A stretch of DNA of 64,000 nt from Bacteroidota bacterium (lineage in GTDB: Bacteria > Bacteroidota > Bacteroidia > Sphingobacteriales > Sphingobacteriaceae): contig JAFDZM010000022.1 of the NCBI GenBank assembly GCA_018266915.1, positions 16,348-80,347 on the forward strand, in the 5' to 3' direction. Of this stretch, positions 27,563 to 36,787 are shown one piece after another (within the stretch, counting starts at the first letter, position 1; each line of letters opens with the position of its first letter). The translations under genes and the position numbers were made by a program. The notes beneath the pieces were generated by a model. The model was not told where the DNA came from. It was given only the letters and a program-made list of their open reading frames with translations, and searched no databases.

Positions 27563-28825
27563 CTAGCCCTTATCGTCGTCACTAATTTTTAACGCCTTCA
27601 GATTATGTACATAATTACGATATGTCAAATTCTCAGAGGCATATTTTGCGTTGTTGCGATATTTTATTTTTAATGCTTTTAAATTGTCGATGCTATACGC
27701 TATGGCATTTGTTAAGCTTTCAATGTTAGATGGTTTAAAACTAACTGATAAAGCATCGTCAACATTCACTTCCTTGACCGATTTAAAATCACCATTTATC
27801 ACAATTTTTCCGGACATTAAAGCATCCAGGTATTTGACATGGATGATCAATTCAGAGTATAAGTTCATCTTATCCGGGCAAACTATAATCGTAGCTATAT
27901 CTTGATAGGTTCGAAGATAATGATACGGTGTCCGCCCGATAAAATGTACATTTTCATCCAATCCTTTTTCCCTTACCAGGTTTTTGCATTCCTCCATCGT
28001 TACGCCATCACCTACCAGTACCAATTTTATCCGTTTTTGTTTGGGTATTAAATTGGAAACAGCGCTAATCAGATCGGGAACGCCGCCTGTTTTTTTAAAT
28101 ATGCCGGCAAAAAATATAACTATATCATTTTCGTGTATATGTAAGTCGGAAGAAAGTTTCTTCTTCAATACATCGTCCACTGATTGGAACGCAATGTCAG
28201 GGCTCAATACATATGGAATCACAACGTTTTTCCCCGACGAGATTTCAGGATACAATTCAACAAAGAATTCCTGCATGACTTTACTTGCAAATATTAAGCC
28301 ATACGCATTATTGAATACTTTGGTATCCAGCAAATTAGAGATACAATATTTTGATAAAAACTTTACTTTTTCTAAAAACGAGCGCGCATGATCAGCCTGA
28401 AATTTAAACTCTACGGTTGCAATGCCGTGCAGGTCATTAATATATCCTGCGATAACACCTTTTTTCTTCAATACATAACCGATGGTATTATCCAGGTATT
28501 CAAAGAATATAATATGTCGTTTTTCGAATGAGTTTTGTTGTATAACGGTTTTTAACCTGTCAATAAGTCCTTTATATTTTGAGAGAGCAATAGATAATGG
28601 TAATGCGCCCACCACTCCCTGGAAAGACCGTTTATCTTTTGGGCTAAAACTGTACCCGATGTTGATATGCTTAATAGAGGGATCAAACTTTCCCATGCCT
28701 TTTGCATTGGAAATAAGGGTTACATTCTCTCCTTGTTTTGCCAGCTCATTAAGTATACCATACATCCGAATGGTTGCCCCCCCTTCTCTGCTGAAATCAT
28801 TCATCGTAAAAAAAATGTAAGGCAT
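27563..28825 (-). CDS. Glycosyltransferase family 4
   Basis: A 420-residue GT-B protein. The N-terminus FFTMNDFSREGGATIRMYGILNELAKQG is a glycine-rich acceptor loop typical of GT4. Later motifs are VIFFAGIFKKTGGVPDLISAVSNLI near 243 and FIGRTPYHYLRTYQDIATIIVCPDKMNLYSELIIHVKYLDALMSGKIVINGD. The last motif has a variant of the E-x7-E donor motif. Donor unknown. Thirteen bases downstream of the rhamnose-epimerase-like gene. Confidence 0.78.
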   Translation of the reverse strand: MPYIFFTMNDFSREGGATIRMYGILNELAKQGENVTLISNAKGMGKFDPSIKHINIGYSFSPKDKRSFQGVVGALPLSIALSKYKGLIDRLKTVIQQNSFEKRHIIFFEYLDNTIGYVLKKKGVIAGYINDLHGIATVEFKFQADHARSFLEKVKFLSKYCISNLLDTKVFNNAYGLIFASKVMQEFFVELYPEISSGKNVVIPYVLSPDIAFQSVDDVLKKKLSSDLHIHENDIVIFFAGIFKKTGGVPDLISAVSNLIPKQKRIKLVLVGDGVTMEECKNLVREKGLDENVHFIGRTPYHYLRTYQDIATIIVCPDKMNLYSELIIHVKYLDALMSGKIVINGDFKSVKEVNVDDALSVSFKPSNIESLTNAIAYSIDNLKALKIKYRNNAKYASENLTYRNYVHNLKALKISDDDKG

Positions 28826-28837
28826 AGCGGCGTAGGT

Positions 28838-29977
28838 TTATTTAAACAAGCCTTTGGCTCTCATTTCTTCAATTGATGCCTGATAATTATCTTTTTCTAT
28901 CTCCTGCGAATTTACCCAGTCAACAAATAGTTTTACTCCCCTCCCGAAATTAAATTGGGGTTCAAAGCCCAGCAGACTTTTGATTTTTGACAGATCGGCA
29001 TAATTATGCCGGATATCACCTAAACGGTAATTACCGGTAATTTTAACCGGGACATCTTTACCGTAATAACTGACTAATGTATTCGCAACGGTCAATACAT
29101 CCGTAGGCACACCGGTACCTACGTTAAATATTTCGTTGTTGGCGGCATCGTTTTCAATACCCAAAATTGTGGCATCTACTACGTCGTCTATAAATACAAA
29201 ATCCCTTGATTCTTTTCCGTCTTCAAAAATATTAATCGGGTTATTATTTTTTATCTGGGTTGAAAATATGGACAGAATACCGGTGTAAGGGTTTTTCAAC
29301 GATTGACCGGGCCCATATACATTTTGATACCTGAACGCGACAGGTGCAATTCCAATGGTGGGGCAAACCGTCATTACCATTTGTTCCTGATTTTGTTTGG
29401 TAATGCCATATACAGATGAAGGGTGTATTTTCGACTCCTCATCTGTAGCAAGCAGCTCGAGCGGAGACGAGTAACCATCGTATTTAACTTCAAAATCGCC
29501 CTTGGCAAGATATTCATCTGTACGATGCTTAGGGTAAACAATTTTGCCATCGGCTGCTTTATATCTCCCCTCGCCGTAAATAGCCCGTGAAGAAGCTATT
29601 ATTACCTTTTTTACCTGGTTAGGCTCGTTTGCAAGCAGATCAAGCATTATTGCTGTGCCTGAAATATTGACATCAACATATTTATGAATTTCGTACATCG
29701 ACTGACCTGTACCGGTTTCAGCTGCGAAGTGTACCACAATCTCTTGTCCGTAAATAGCTTTTAGAATATCTTCCCTGGATGTTACTGTACCCGTTATGAA
29801 CTTTACTTTCCCTTTTAAAGATTGAAATAATGGAGATGTTTCTTCGGGGTTGCTGCCATGTATTTGAGGAGATAAGTTATCTAAAACGGTAACGTTATAA
29901 CCTTTGTCAATAAGCTTTAAAGCTAACTTATTGCCTATAAATCCTGCACCACCGGTAATTAAAATATTTTTATTCAC
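28838..29977 (-). CDS. NAD-dependent sugar epimerase, dTDP-L-rhamnose 4-epimerase-like
   Basis: A 379-residue extended SDR. It begins ILITGGAGFIGNKLALKLIDKGYNVTVLDNLSPQIHG. The NLSPQIHG segment and the roughly 50-residue insert between the SSRAIYGEG and YGITKQNQEQM motifs are like the dTDP-L-rhamnose 4-epimerases (WbiB/Tll) that make dTDP-6-deoxy-L-talose. The catalytic YxxxK is intact. The rfbA/C/D genes in this window would provide its substrate. A UDP-glucose 4-epimerase role is the alternative. It is the first gene behind an internal promoter with a structured leader of about 100 nt. Confidence 0.75.
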   Translation of the reverse strand: MNKNILITGGAGFIGNKLALKLIDKGYNVTVLDNLSPQIHGSNPEETSPLFQSLKGKVKFITGTVTSREDILKAIYGQEIVVHFAAETGTGQSMYEIHKYVDVNISGTAIMLDLLANEPNQVKKVIIASSRAIYGEGRYKAADGKIVYPKHRTDEYLAKGDFEVKYDGYSSPLELLATDEESKIHPSSVYGITKQNQEQMVMTVCPTIGIAPVAFRYQNVYGPGQSLKNPYTGILSIFSTQIKNNNPINIFEDGKESRDFVFIDDVVDATILGIENDAANNEIFNVGTGVPTDVLTVANTLVSYYGKDVPVKITGNYRLGDIRHNYADLSKIKSLLGFEPQFNFGRGVKLFVDWVNSQEIEKDNYQASIEEMRAKGLFK

Positions 29978-29991
29978 GATATGAAAACATG

Positions 29992-30008
29992 AAGTGTCTC
30001 TGACACTT
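29992..30008 (-). promoter_or_regulatory. Leader hairpin 1 of the distal glycan operon
   Basis: Perfect 7-bp stem AAGTGTC/GACACTT with a three-base loop, 15 bases before the start codon of the rhamnose-epimerase-like gene. Confidence 0.5.
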
Positions 30009-30030
30009 ATAATAAACTAGATGTAGCTGA

Positions 30031-30066
30031 AACGGAATCAAAGCTTTGCCTTCACAAAATTCCGTT
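30031..30066 (-). promoter_or_regulatory. Leader hairpin 2 of the distal glycan operon
   Basis: AACGGAAT (30031-30038) pairs with ATTCCGTT (30059-30066). It lies between the internal promoter and hairpin 1, with no T-run after it. Confidence 0.45.
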
Positions 30067-30079
30067 GGTAAATGTCGCA

Positions 30080-30110
30080 CAAAGATAAAATAGCAAACGA
30101 TAAAAAGAAA
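30080..30110 (-). promoter_or_regulatory. Internal promoter of the glycan locus
   Basis: The minus strand reads TTTC at 30110-30107, 19 bp, then TATCTTTG at 30087-30080. The -7 element is an exact match and the -33 box has one mismatch. It lies directly behind the stop of the upstream glycosyltransferase gene. Confidence 0.65.
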
Positions 30111-31454
30111 CTATGCACTGTTCCATTTATCCAGCGACGACTCAAAAACCCATTTCAGCAATTTTTGTTGACCTTTCTTTTCATGATTCTTTAAAAATAG
30201 CTGCCATGCATTAGATAGTAATCGTTTGTTCAAGTCTTCTGATAGAGAATTTTCTATTACATCATGAAATTCCGTACCAGTTAAATCAGATATGACATGG
30301 GCGCAATCGTTATCACGGAGGTATTCTATCGAAGCGATATCAGCCGGCCCTATTGCAATTATTGGCTTTTGGGCTGCCAGGTATTCAGGAATTTTGGTTG
30401 AGATAGATAAGCGGGTATATTGTTTTATTTTTTCGTCGAATGACTCGACATGCACCAAATAAGTGCTCCTTTGCATCGCCCCGATCAATTCTCCTTGCGA
30501 TATTCTGTCACAAAATATCACACCACCTAGATGTGCAAATTCATGCTTGTATCTATCGCGGTCTGCATCGGGCGCATAAATTCTAAGCTCTGATTGATGC
30601 GAAGCATAAGCCGGGTTCTTTTTTAAAGACTCAAAGAATAATTTTAATGTTTGCCACCTAAGCAAATGCAATCCGCCAAAATAAGAGAATATTAAATTAC
30701 CGTTTGCCGGGCGATCTGTTCTAACAGGCTCGTGAATATCAACGCAGTTCATCAATGCCACAAATTCTTTGCGATATTCTGTCTGATACTCCCTGGCCAT
30801 TTTTTCGCTGATTACAATACTTATTTCCGATCTCTTGAACACCCTGCGCAAGAGTTGCGCCTTTCTTAGGCGGGGAATTACCAGCAACGGATCGCCTTCA
30901 TAAATGGTATTGGGCCAGTCATCCATAAAATGAGGCACAATAGGAACTTTAATTCTATCCGAAATTTTGCAAGCTATATCCATTATGGACATAGACTGTA
31001 AAGGAGAATAAATAATACCCGGGCTAAAATCGGCAATAAATCTATCCAACGCGGAACCGTACTTGTATGGCAACAATGCTTTATGAGAAGATGCTATTGT
31101 ATGTATGTAATTTAATATACTACCCTTCATCGATTTATCGGCCGCAGCACCAGACACACCTTTTACTTCGCTTTTCGACGAACGAAGTGCCTTCATAAGT
31201 CCTTTTCTATCCGATTGCTTTTTTCTTATATATTTTATGTCTGATATATGAAATACGGGATAATTGGTTTGGGGTGTGTTTTTGTCAAGAGAGATATATA
31301 CTATAGCCACTTTATCCAACGGCCACTCCGAAAACATATTTTTTATTGTAATATTGGTCGCATTATCGTCATTAGGGACATTGCTGGTTATCAGCAAAAC
31401 CTTGCATAAATCAATATCCTGTTTATTTGCCAGTTCTTCCATCAAATTTGTCAT
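30111..31454 (-). CDS. Glycosyltransferase (GT-B)
   Basis: A 447-residue protein with features of family 4-like enzymes: KVLLITSNVPNDDNATNITIKNMFSEW at the N-terminus, a central IVPHFMDDWPNTIYEGDP, ISEKMAREYQTEY near 224, SYFGGLHLLRWQTLKLFFESL near 262, and a late LSISTKIPEYLAAQKPIIAIGPAD with a donor-site acidic pair. The ATG overlaps the stop of the polymerase gene by four bases. No membrane segment. Donor unknown. Last gene before the internal promoter. Confidence 0.75.
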   Translation of the reverse strand: MTNLMEELANKQDIDLCKVLLITSNVPNDDNATNITIKNMFSEWPLDKVAIVYISLDKNTPQTNYPVFHISDIKYIRKKQSDRKGLMKALRSSKSEVKGVSGAAADKSMKGSILNYIHTIASSHKALLPYKYGSALDRFIADFSPGIIYSPLQSMSIMDIACKISDRIKVPIVPHFMDDWPNTIYEGDPLLVIPRLRKAQLLRRVFKRSEISIVISEKMAREYQTEYRKEFVALMNCVDIHEPVRTDRPANGNLIFSYFGGLHLLRWQTLKLFFESLKKNPAYASHQSELRIYAPDADRDRYKHEFAHLGGVIFCDRISQGELIGAMQRSTYLVHVESFDEKIKQYTRLSISTKIPEYLAAQKPIIAIGPADIASIEYLRDNDCAHVISDLTGTEFHDVIENSLSEDLNKRLLSNAWQLFLKNHEKKGQQKLLKWVFESSLDKWNSA

Positions 31455-32740
31455 TCGGCTTTCTGCACCTGTTTTGAGTTTTTAGTGCGTTCAAGAAAAG
31501 AATAATATATAAATCCCATATAGATCAGCAAGAGTAACCGAAAACCTGAGTGATTGTATATGAAATTGCTTTTAACATTTGCGGCTAGTACAGTAAATAC
31601 AAACAAGACAAAAAACCAACGGTTAGTTTTCAGATTGTAAAGTCGCACAGCCATTACAGTAACCAATGTCATTAATAAAGCAAAATATACTATTCCCCCG
31701 TAGTATATCTGCCTTACAAAACCAATATCTGAATGTTTTATTGTTCCGCTGGTTTGCCCGGGTAAGAACAGATCAGCGCCCGAGCCCACTATCCAATCAG
31801 GAAAATTGTCGGGCCATACAATCATATTACCCAGGGCTCCATAGGTATCCACTCCAGCTGCCTTACTGTGTGTGCCTGAAACGAAGCCAAAGGTTTGCGT
31901 AAAAAAGCCGAAGCCCCACTCGATTATTTTTTGATACTTTTCGGCAAAATCAGAAGAAAGGAATGCAACAAGTATCACTCCTATTACACCTGATGCATAC
32001 AAAAACATTTTAATCTTTTTCCTGACGAATATTAAATAGAAGACCATTATAATAATCGGCACCATCCCGATCCGGGCGTTTACCAGGATCGCGATCAGTA
32101 AAAACATTAATGTTATAAAATATACAACAATATATTTTCTGGTTTCGGAAAGCTTTAAAAGAATAATAGCCGCTGCCGTTCCTTGCACAAGACCGTATGA
32201 ATAAAATAAAGCGGATGCGAAACCAAACCCCCGCAGCAAATTATTTTGTTGATACTCTGTAGCCAGAAGTATCTTATTATTCATCTTGTTATTCAATGAT
32301 GGGTTCAGCAGCAGTATAACAGTAATGAGCGCAGCGAACGCACAGGTCCAAAGGATAATAGTAATCAGACGTTGCTCATTTGAAGCTTTATCCGGCAGTC
32401 TTAATTTACGAAAACAGAAATCCACTATAAAGAACGAAAATGGTATAGCATCTATCAGCAACGTAACATTAACGAACAAAAAGTTTTTGGAAGAAGTGCC
32501 GTTGGTCCAATCTATATCCCGAAGAATAGTAAACAGCGCTATAAGAAATATAAGGATGATCTCATTTTTGAATAAGTACAAAACCTTTCCAACCAGTGAG
32601 TAGTATAATAAATATGCAATAACAGCAGGCAAAAATAGCCAGATAGTGTTAGGGAATATCTTGAGCGGAGGACTAAAAATGTAAATATATACGGCAACAC
32701 CGAATATAGCCGCGTTTACATATTTTCCCAGGTTCATCAT
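31451..32740 (-). CDS. O-antigen/exopolysaccharide polymerase-like membrane protein (Wzy candidate)
   Basis: A 429-residue protein with about eleven hydrophobic segments spread over the whole length and a large extracytoplasmic loop between residues about 275 and 335 (YQKIIEWGFGFFTQTFGFVSG through GQTSGTIKHSDIGFVRQIYYGG). This topology and the position among flippase and glycosyltransferase genes match Wzy polymerases, which join repeat units at the periplasmic face. Wzy sequences diverge widely, so the call rests on topology and context. A ligase of the WaaL type has the same look. Confidence 0.75.
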   Translation of the reverse strand: MMNLGKYVNAAIFGVAVYIYIFSPPLKIFPNTIWLFLPAVIAYLLYYSLVGKVLYLFKNEIILIFLIALFTILRDIDWTNGTSSKNFLFVNVTLLIDAIPFSFFIVDFCFRKLRLPDKASNEQRLITIILWTCAFAALITVILLLNPSLNNKMNNKILLATEYQQNNLLRGFGFASALFYSYGLVQGTAAAIILLKLSETRKYIVVYFITLMFLLIAILVNARIGMVPIIIMVFYLIFVRKKIKMFLYASGVIGVILVAFLSSDFAEKYQKIIEWGFGFFTQTFGFVSGTHSKAAGVDTYGALGNMIVWPDNFPDWIVGSGADLFLPGQTSGTIKHSDIGFVRQIYYGGIVYFALLMTLVTVMAVRLYNLKTNRWFFVLFVFTVLAANVKSNFIYNHSGFRLLLLIYMGFIYYSFLERTKNSKQVQKAE

Positions 32741-32793
32741 TATACACTCAATATTCTTTTATACGGATCTAAGAATTTAAACTTCTTAACATT

Positions 32794-33702
32794 TTAATTC
32801 CAGAGTACCATAAATTTAAAGATCGATTTCAAAAATTTGAAAGAAGTAATTTGATCCAAATTTCTGATCATTCCTTTAAAGGCCAGTTTTTTGGTTGATT
32901 TATAAGGAAGATACCAATAAAAACATCTTAAATACCATAACTTGATGGCCTTTTTATAATAAACGGAATGTTTATACTCATTAATGGAATCAAGGTGTGA
33001 GTAGATGGCTTTCTGATTAAGCATTTTCGCTTTTACATTCTCAGTTTCCGGGCTTCGCCGGTAATAATTCAGATAATCATCAATAAAGCCAAACGGATAT
33101 TTCTCTGCTATTTTTAGATCAATGTAAAAATCATCAGCCCAGGTGTTTTTGTAATACCCGACTTCCTCAAATATCGATTTTCTAAATAAAGAATTTACCG
33201 GTGGATGCAACTCCTGGAAAATAATCTCTTTAAACACATAACCGCCTTTTAATGATTTGTTGACTGTTTCAGTTAAATATGGAATAATTTTCCCATCCAG
33301 GTCGACCATATATACTTTCCCAAAACATACCGGAAACTCGAGGTTCTTTTCCATAAACTCAACCTGTTTTTCCAGCTTATCCAATGACCAGTAATCATCT
33401 GATGCACAAAAGGAGATGTATTTGCCCTTGCTATAGTTTTGAATTCCCTTATTAAGTGTTGAGGTCAAACCAATGTTTTCCTGGAGCACTAAATTAAATC
33501 CATACTGTTCTTGCAGTTGTTTTAAAATCTCCCTGCTGCCATCTTTTGAGCCGTCATCAATAACCGTTAGCTCGAAGTTTTTATAGGTCTGATGCATTAT
33601 GCTTTCAATGCACTCGGTAATGAACCTTTCATGATTATAGCTCGGTACGATAACCGATACCAAAGGCATATTTAATTCAGGTGTTCCCAGCATATCAATC
33701 AA
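32794..33702 (-). CDS. Glycosyltransferase family 2
   Basis: A 302-residue GT-A enzyme: VSVIVPSYNHERFITECIESIMHQTYKNFELTVIDDGSKDGS (residues 15-56), SKGKYISFCASDDYW with the DxD-type metal-binding pair near 102, and the ADDFYIDLKIAEKYPFG acceptor region near 190. The ATG at 33702 overlaps the flippase stop by four bases. A second in-frame ATG at 33669 begins right before the conserved strand and could be the real start. Confidence 0.88.
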   Translation of the reverse strand: MIDMLGTPELNMPLVSVIVPSYNHERFITECIESIMHQTYKNFELTVIDDGSKDGSREILKQLQEQYGFNLVLQENIGLTSTLNKGIQNYSKGKYISFCASDDYWSLDKLEKQVEFMEKNLEFPVCFGKVYMVDLDGKIIPYLTETVNKSLKGGYVFKEIIFQELHPPVNSLFRKSIFEEVGYYKNTWADDFYIDLKIAEKYPFGFIDDYLNYYRRSPETENVKAKMLNQKAIYSHLDSINEYKHSVYYKKAIKLWYLRCFYWYLPYKSTKKLAFKGMIRNLDQITSFKFLKSIFKFMVLWN

Positions 33703-34970
33703 CTATTAACAGGCGCTTCGCTTTTCCCAAACAACAGTTTTCTGAAAATAAGCACCATGGTTACCAGGTATATAAAATAATTGGCAGCAAACGCCATAGT
33801 TACACCTTTTAAATGAAATATATTAAGAAATACATATCCCAAAACAACGTAACTGACATTAAATATTATTTCAGTAAAAATAAACACTTTGGTCATTGCC
33901 TTGGCTAACATCAGGTAAGCTAATATCCATGCAGAAATCTTCAGAAAATCGCCGGCCAACTGCCAAATAAACAAACTCTCCATTTGCAGAAAATCAGGAG
34001 TATATAGTATCCGGATAATCAAAAAACGAAGAAAATATATAGCACAGCAACTCACTAATACTGCCGGGAGAATGATTTTGTACCCTGAAAAAATCTCTTT
34101 TCTCAATTCCTCTGTTGTTTTTAAAGAGGATAGTTTTGGTAAATAATAAGTACTTAACGATGTTGTTATCAGTAACAAATAGCCATCCGACACTTTCATC
34201 ATTCCCTGCCAATATCCGGCAGAATTTATACTTACTTTGGCAATCACCATATTACGCAAAATAATTTCTGAAACCGGAACTGTTATTGCCGAAACCAGCG
34301 CCATCAAACTGAAATGACTTAGCTTTTTACCTATCGCTTTGTTAAATGCCTGTTTAAAATAATCCCATTTAAACCATTGGGTTTTGATAATCAAACTTGC
34401 TGTGACAAAGAAAACAATAGAGGGTGTTAAAACCAATGAATACAACGCGCCTTGTACATTATAAAAATAGACCAGTACGACGGTCATTATTAACCCGATG
34501 ATGCTGCCGGCAGCATTTACAATGGTATAGCTCTTTATCTGCCCTTTGCCATTTAAAATACTTATCAGCAAGGTATTTAATGAATAGAGAACAATGGTGA
34601 TACCAAGCACCCGTATCACATTTGTATAAAGGCCTGTAATGAGCAGCCACTCCGAGCAATAAGGGGCCAGCAGAATTAGCAACAGGCCAATAATAGCCGA
34701 ACAGTAGACAGATATTTTTAGCGAGGTGCTAAAAAGGCTTTTTAGCTGATCCTCATCACCGTCATATTCTGCTGTATATTTTACTACCCCGGTATTTATT
34801 GCACCATTTGCAAAAATTAACACGATAGATATAAAATTGCTGAATGCGCCAATGATGGCAACACCGGCGGGCCCGGTGAGTATAGCTACTATTTTACTGC
34901 TTACAAAGCCTGAACCTATGCGAACAAAGGTAATGATCGATGAAAATAAAGTTGTCTTTACTAATTTCAA
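33699..34970 (-). CDS. wzx: Polysaccharide flippase (Wzx, MOP superfamily)
   Basis: A 423-residue protein with about twelve membrane helices, starting LVKTTLFSSIITFVRIGSGFVSSKIVAILTGPAGVAIIGAF, which is the characteristic MOP/PST family N-terminus (GPAGVA motif). It would move undecaprenyl-linked repeat units across the inner membrane for polymerisation. Coupled by overlap to the downstream GT2 gene and eight bases from the aminotransferase gene. Some members of this branch (WzxE-like) move enterobacterial common antigen units. Confidence 0.88.
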   Translation of the reverse strand: MKLVKTTLFSSIITFVRIGSGFVSSKIVAILTGPAGVAIIGAFSNFISIVLIFANGAINTGVVKYTAEYDGDEDQLKSLFSTSLKISVYCSAIIGLLLILLAPYCSEWLLITGLYTNVIRVLGITIVLYSLNTLLISILNGKGQIKSYTIVNAAGSIIGLIMTVVLVYFYNVQGALYSLVLTPSIVFFVTASLIIKTQWFKWDYFKQAFNKAIGKKLSHFSLMALVSAITVPVSEIILRNMVIAKVSINSAGYWQGMMKVSDGYLLLITTSLSTYYLPKLSSLKTTEELRKEIFSGYKIILPAVLVSCCAIYFLRFLIIRILYTPDFLQMESLFIWQLAGDFLKISAWILAYLMLAKAMTKVFIFTEIIFNVSYVVLGYVFLNIFHLKGVTMAFAANYFIYLVTMVLIFRKLLFGKSEAPVNS

Positions 34971-34978
34971 ACTGTCGG

Positions 34979-36076
34979 TTAATAATTGTTCAACGCTTCA
35001 ATAACTTTATTCACCTCTTCATCCCGTATAACCGGGCTAAGCGGCAGACTTAAAACTTCAGCATGTATCTGTTCAGATACCGGGTAGTTTAACCCATTCC
35101 ATTCCTTATAGGCCTCCTGCTTATGTGGCGGTATAGGATAATGTATTACAGTTTGTATATCATTGCCGGTTAAGTATTGCTGCAGATGGTCGCGATCTTC
35201 GGTTCTGATAACAAACAGGTGCCATACGTGCGCGCTTTGTTCTGATACTTTTGGCAGCTTAATTTTCTCATTCCTGATTTCGCTCAGATAACGATTAGCA
35301 ATATTTCTTTTAATTTCTGTGTCTGCATCAAGCCTCTTTAATTTAACCCCAAGCAAGGCTGCCTGCAGTTCATCAAGGCGGCTATTAATCCCTTTGTATT
35401 TGTTTTTATATTTTATATGCGATCCATAATTTGCAATAGCCCTTATTGCTGAAGCTAACTCATCGTCATTGGTAGTCACAGCCCCGCCGTCACCTAATGC
35501 TCCAAGGTTTTTGCCCGGATAAAAACTATGCCCCGCCGCATCTCCGAAATTACCGGACCTCGTTCCGTTAATTGTTGCACCTTGAGATTGCGCAGCATCT
35601 TCAATTACTTTTAAATTGTGCTTTTTAGCTATTCTGTTAATATTTGCCATATCGCACAATTGGCCATATAAATGGACCGGCAGTATCGCTTTTGTTTTTG
35701 TGGTGATTTTGGCCTCGATAAGGTTCGGATCGATATTATAACTATACAGGTCAGGTTCAACTAAAACCGGGATGAGACCATTGGCCGATACGGCTAAAAT
35801 ACTGGCGATGAAAGTATTAGACGGAACTATTATCTCATCCCCTTCCTCAAATACACCTAACTCTTTATATGCCCGGATAATCAGTATTAATGCATCTAAA
35901 CCATTAGCTACTCCTATGGCGTGCTTTGTACCGCAATATGCTGCATAATCGGCTTCAAATTGCTTTATCTCGTTTCCTAAAATGTACCATCCTGAATCCA
36001 ATACCCGTTCGAACGCTTCTTTTAATTCCGATTTGTATTGTTGATTTATACTGTACAGATCCAAAAATTTTACCAT
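34979..36076 (-). CDS. Sugar aminotransferase (DegT/DnrJ/EryC1/StrS; FdtB/QdtB-like)
   Basis: A PLP-dependent aminotransferase of 365 residues from the ATG at 36076 ([14 protein letters not shown]). An upstream ATG at 36121 adds 15 non-conserved residues. The motifs [48 protein letters not shown] and [19 protein letters not shown] (PLP-binding Lys in PGKN) are typical. [19 protein letters not shown] and [13 protein letters not shown] also fit. The combination with two FdtA-like ketoisomerase genes upstream points to a dTDP-3-keto-6-deoxyhexose 3-aminotransferase making dTDP-Fuc3N or dTDP-Qui3N. Amino donor probably glutamate. Confidence 0.88.
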   Translation of the reverse strand: MVKFLDLYSINQQYKSELKEAFERVLDSGWYILGNEIKQFEADYAAYCGTKHAIGVANGLDALILIIRAYKELGVFEEGDEIIVPSNTFIASILAVSANGLIPVLVEPDLYSYNIDPNLIEAKITTKTKAILPVHLYGQLCDMANINRIAKKHNLKVIEDAAQSQGATINGTRSGNFGDAAGHSFYPGKNLGALGDGGAVTTNDDELASAIRAIANYGSHIKYKNKYKGINSRLDELQAALLGVKLKRLDADTEIKRNIANRYLSEIRNEKIKLPKVSEQSAHVWHLFVIRTEDRDHLQQYLTGNDIQTVIHYPIPPHKQEAYKEWNGLNYPVSEQIHAEVLSLPLSPVIRDEEVNKVIEALNNY

Positions 36077-36151
36077 CTTGTTTTTCTTTGTAGCCACATC
36101 CCGGATAATACACAGGATCAATTGTGTAAATTATCTCTTATTATAATCCGG

Positions 36152-36787
36152 TCAGGTGGTTCTCGATTTATTTAATTTGTAAAAATCTAACCTGATAACT
36201 TCCGCTTCGATAATGTCAGGCTTATATTCTGCTAATTTCTCTTCACTCAAAAAACCAGTCAAAACTGCAGCTGTATTTATTCCTAATTGTTTTCCTGTCT
36301 GAATATCTTTTCCGGTGTCTCCAACAAGCCAATCACCCGGGCCTGGTTTTACTTCATTTTTTATCAGCTCATATTTTTCCTTCACTTGCCCTGTAACCAG
36401 TAGCTTATCTATCAAATCCGACCAGCCTAACCTGTTTACCTGGTCTATAGCCATCTTTTCAGATTGCCTTGAAGTCACAATAAAAACCTTATGTGTTTGT
36501 TTCAAATTTCTCAAGTAATCTGATATTCCTTCAAAAGGCTCATCCAGTATAAGCCATTCAGGAAGTTCAATTTGATTAAGCCAATCTTTTTCAAATGCCT
36601 TTATCTCCTCTGGTGTGTAATGAAATAGATTTTTTAAAATTTTCTTATGGTCGATTTTATTTCTCTTTAGCGCCCAATATTCGTCAAACGACAATTTGCA
36701 CGATGGCACCATATATTTAAATAACCGGTAAAGCCGGGGCCGCGACTCTAATAATGTACCGTCTAAATCAAAAAATATATTATCCAT
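36152..36787 (-). CDS. HAD-family phosphatase-like hydrolase
   Basis: A 211-residue HAD protein: motif I FFDLDGTLLES (nucleophile Asp7, acid/base Asp9), a helical cap region (20-85), motif II VTSRQSE near 126, a Lys region near 150, and motif IV WLVGDTGKDIQTGKQLG near 160. It is intact and looks like the phosphoglycolate-phosphatase group. Its start overlaps the upstream SDR gene by eight bases. Presence in the ATP-grasp/SDR/HAD run suggests it hydrolyses a phosphorylated intermediate of an unknown sugar-modification route. Confidence 0.8.
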   Translation of the reverse strand: MDNIFFDLDGTLLESRPRLYRLFKYMVPSCKLSFDEYWALKRNKIDHKKILKNLFHYTPEEIKAFEKDWLNQIELPEWLILDEPFEGISDYLRNLKQTHKVFIVTSRQSEKMAIDQVNRLGWSDLIDKLLVTGQVKEKYELIKNEVKPGPGDWLVGDTGKDIQTGKQLGINTAAVLTGFLSEEKLAEYKPDIIEAEVIRLDFYKLNKSRTT

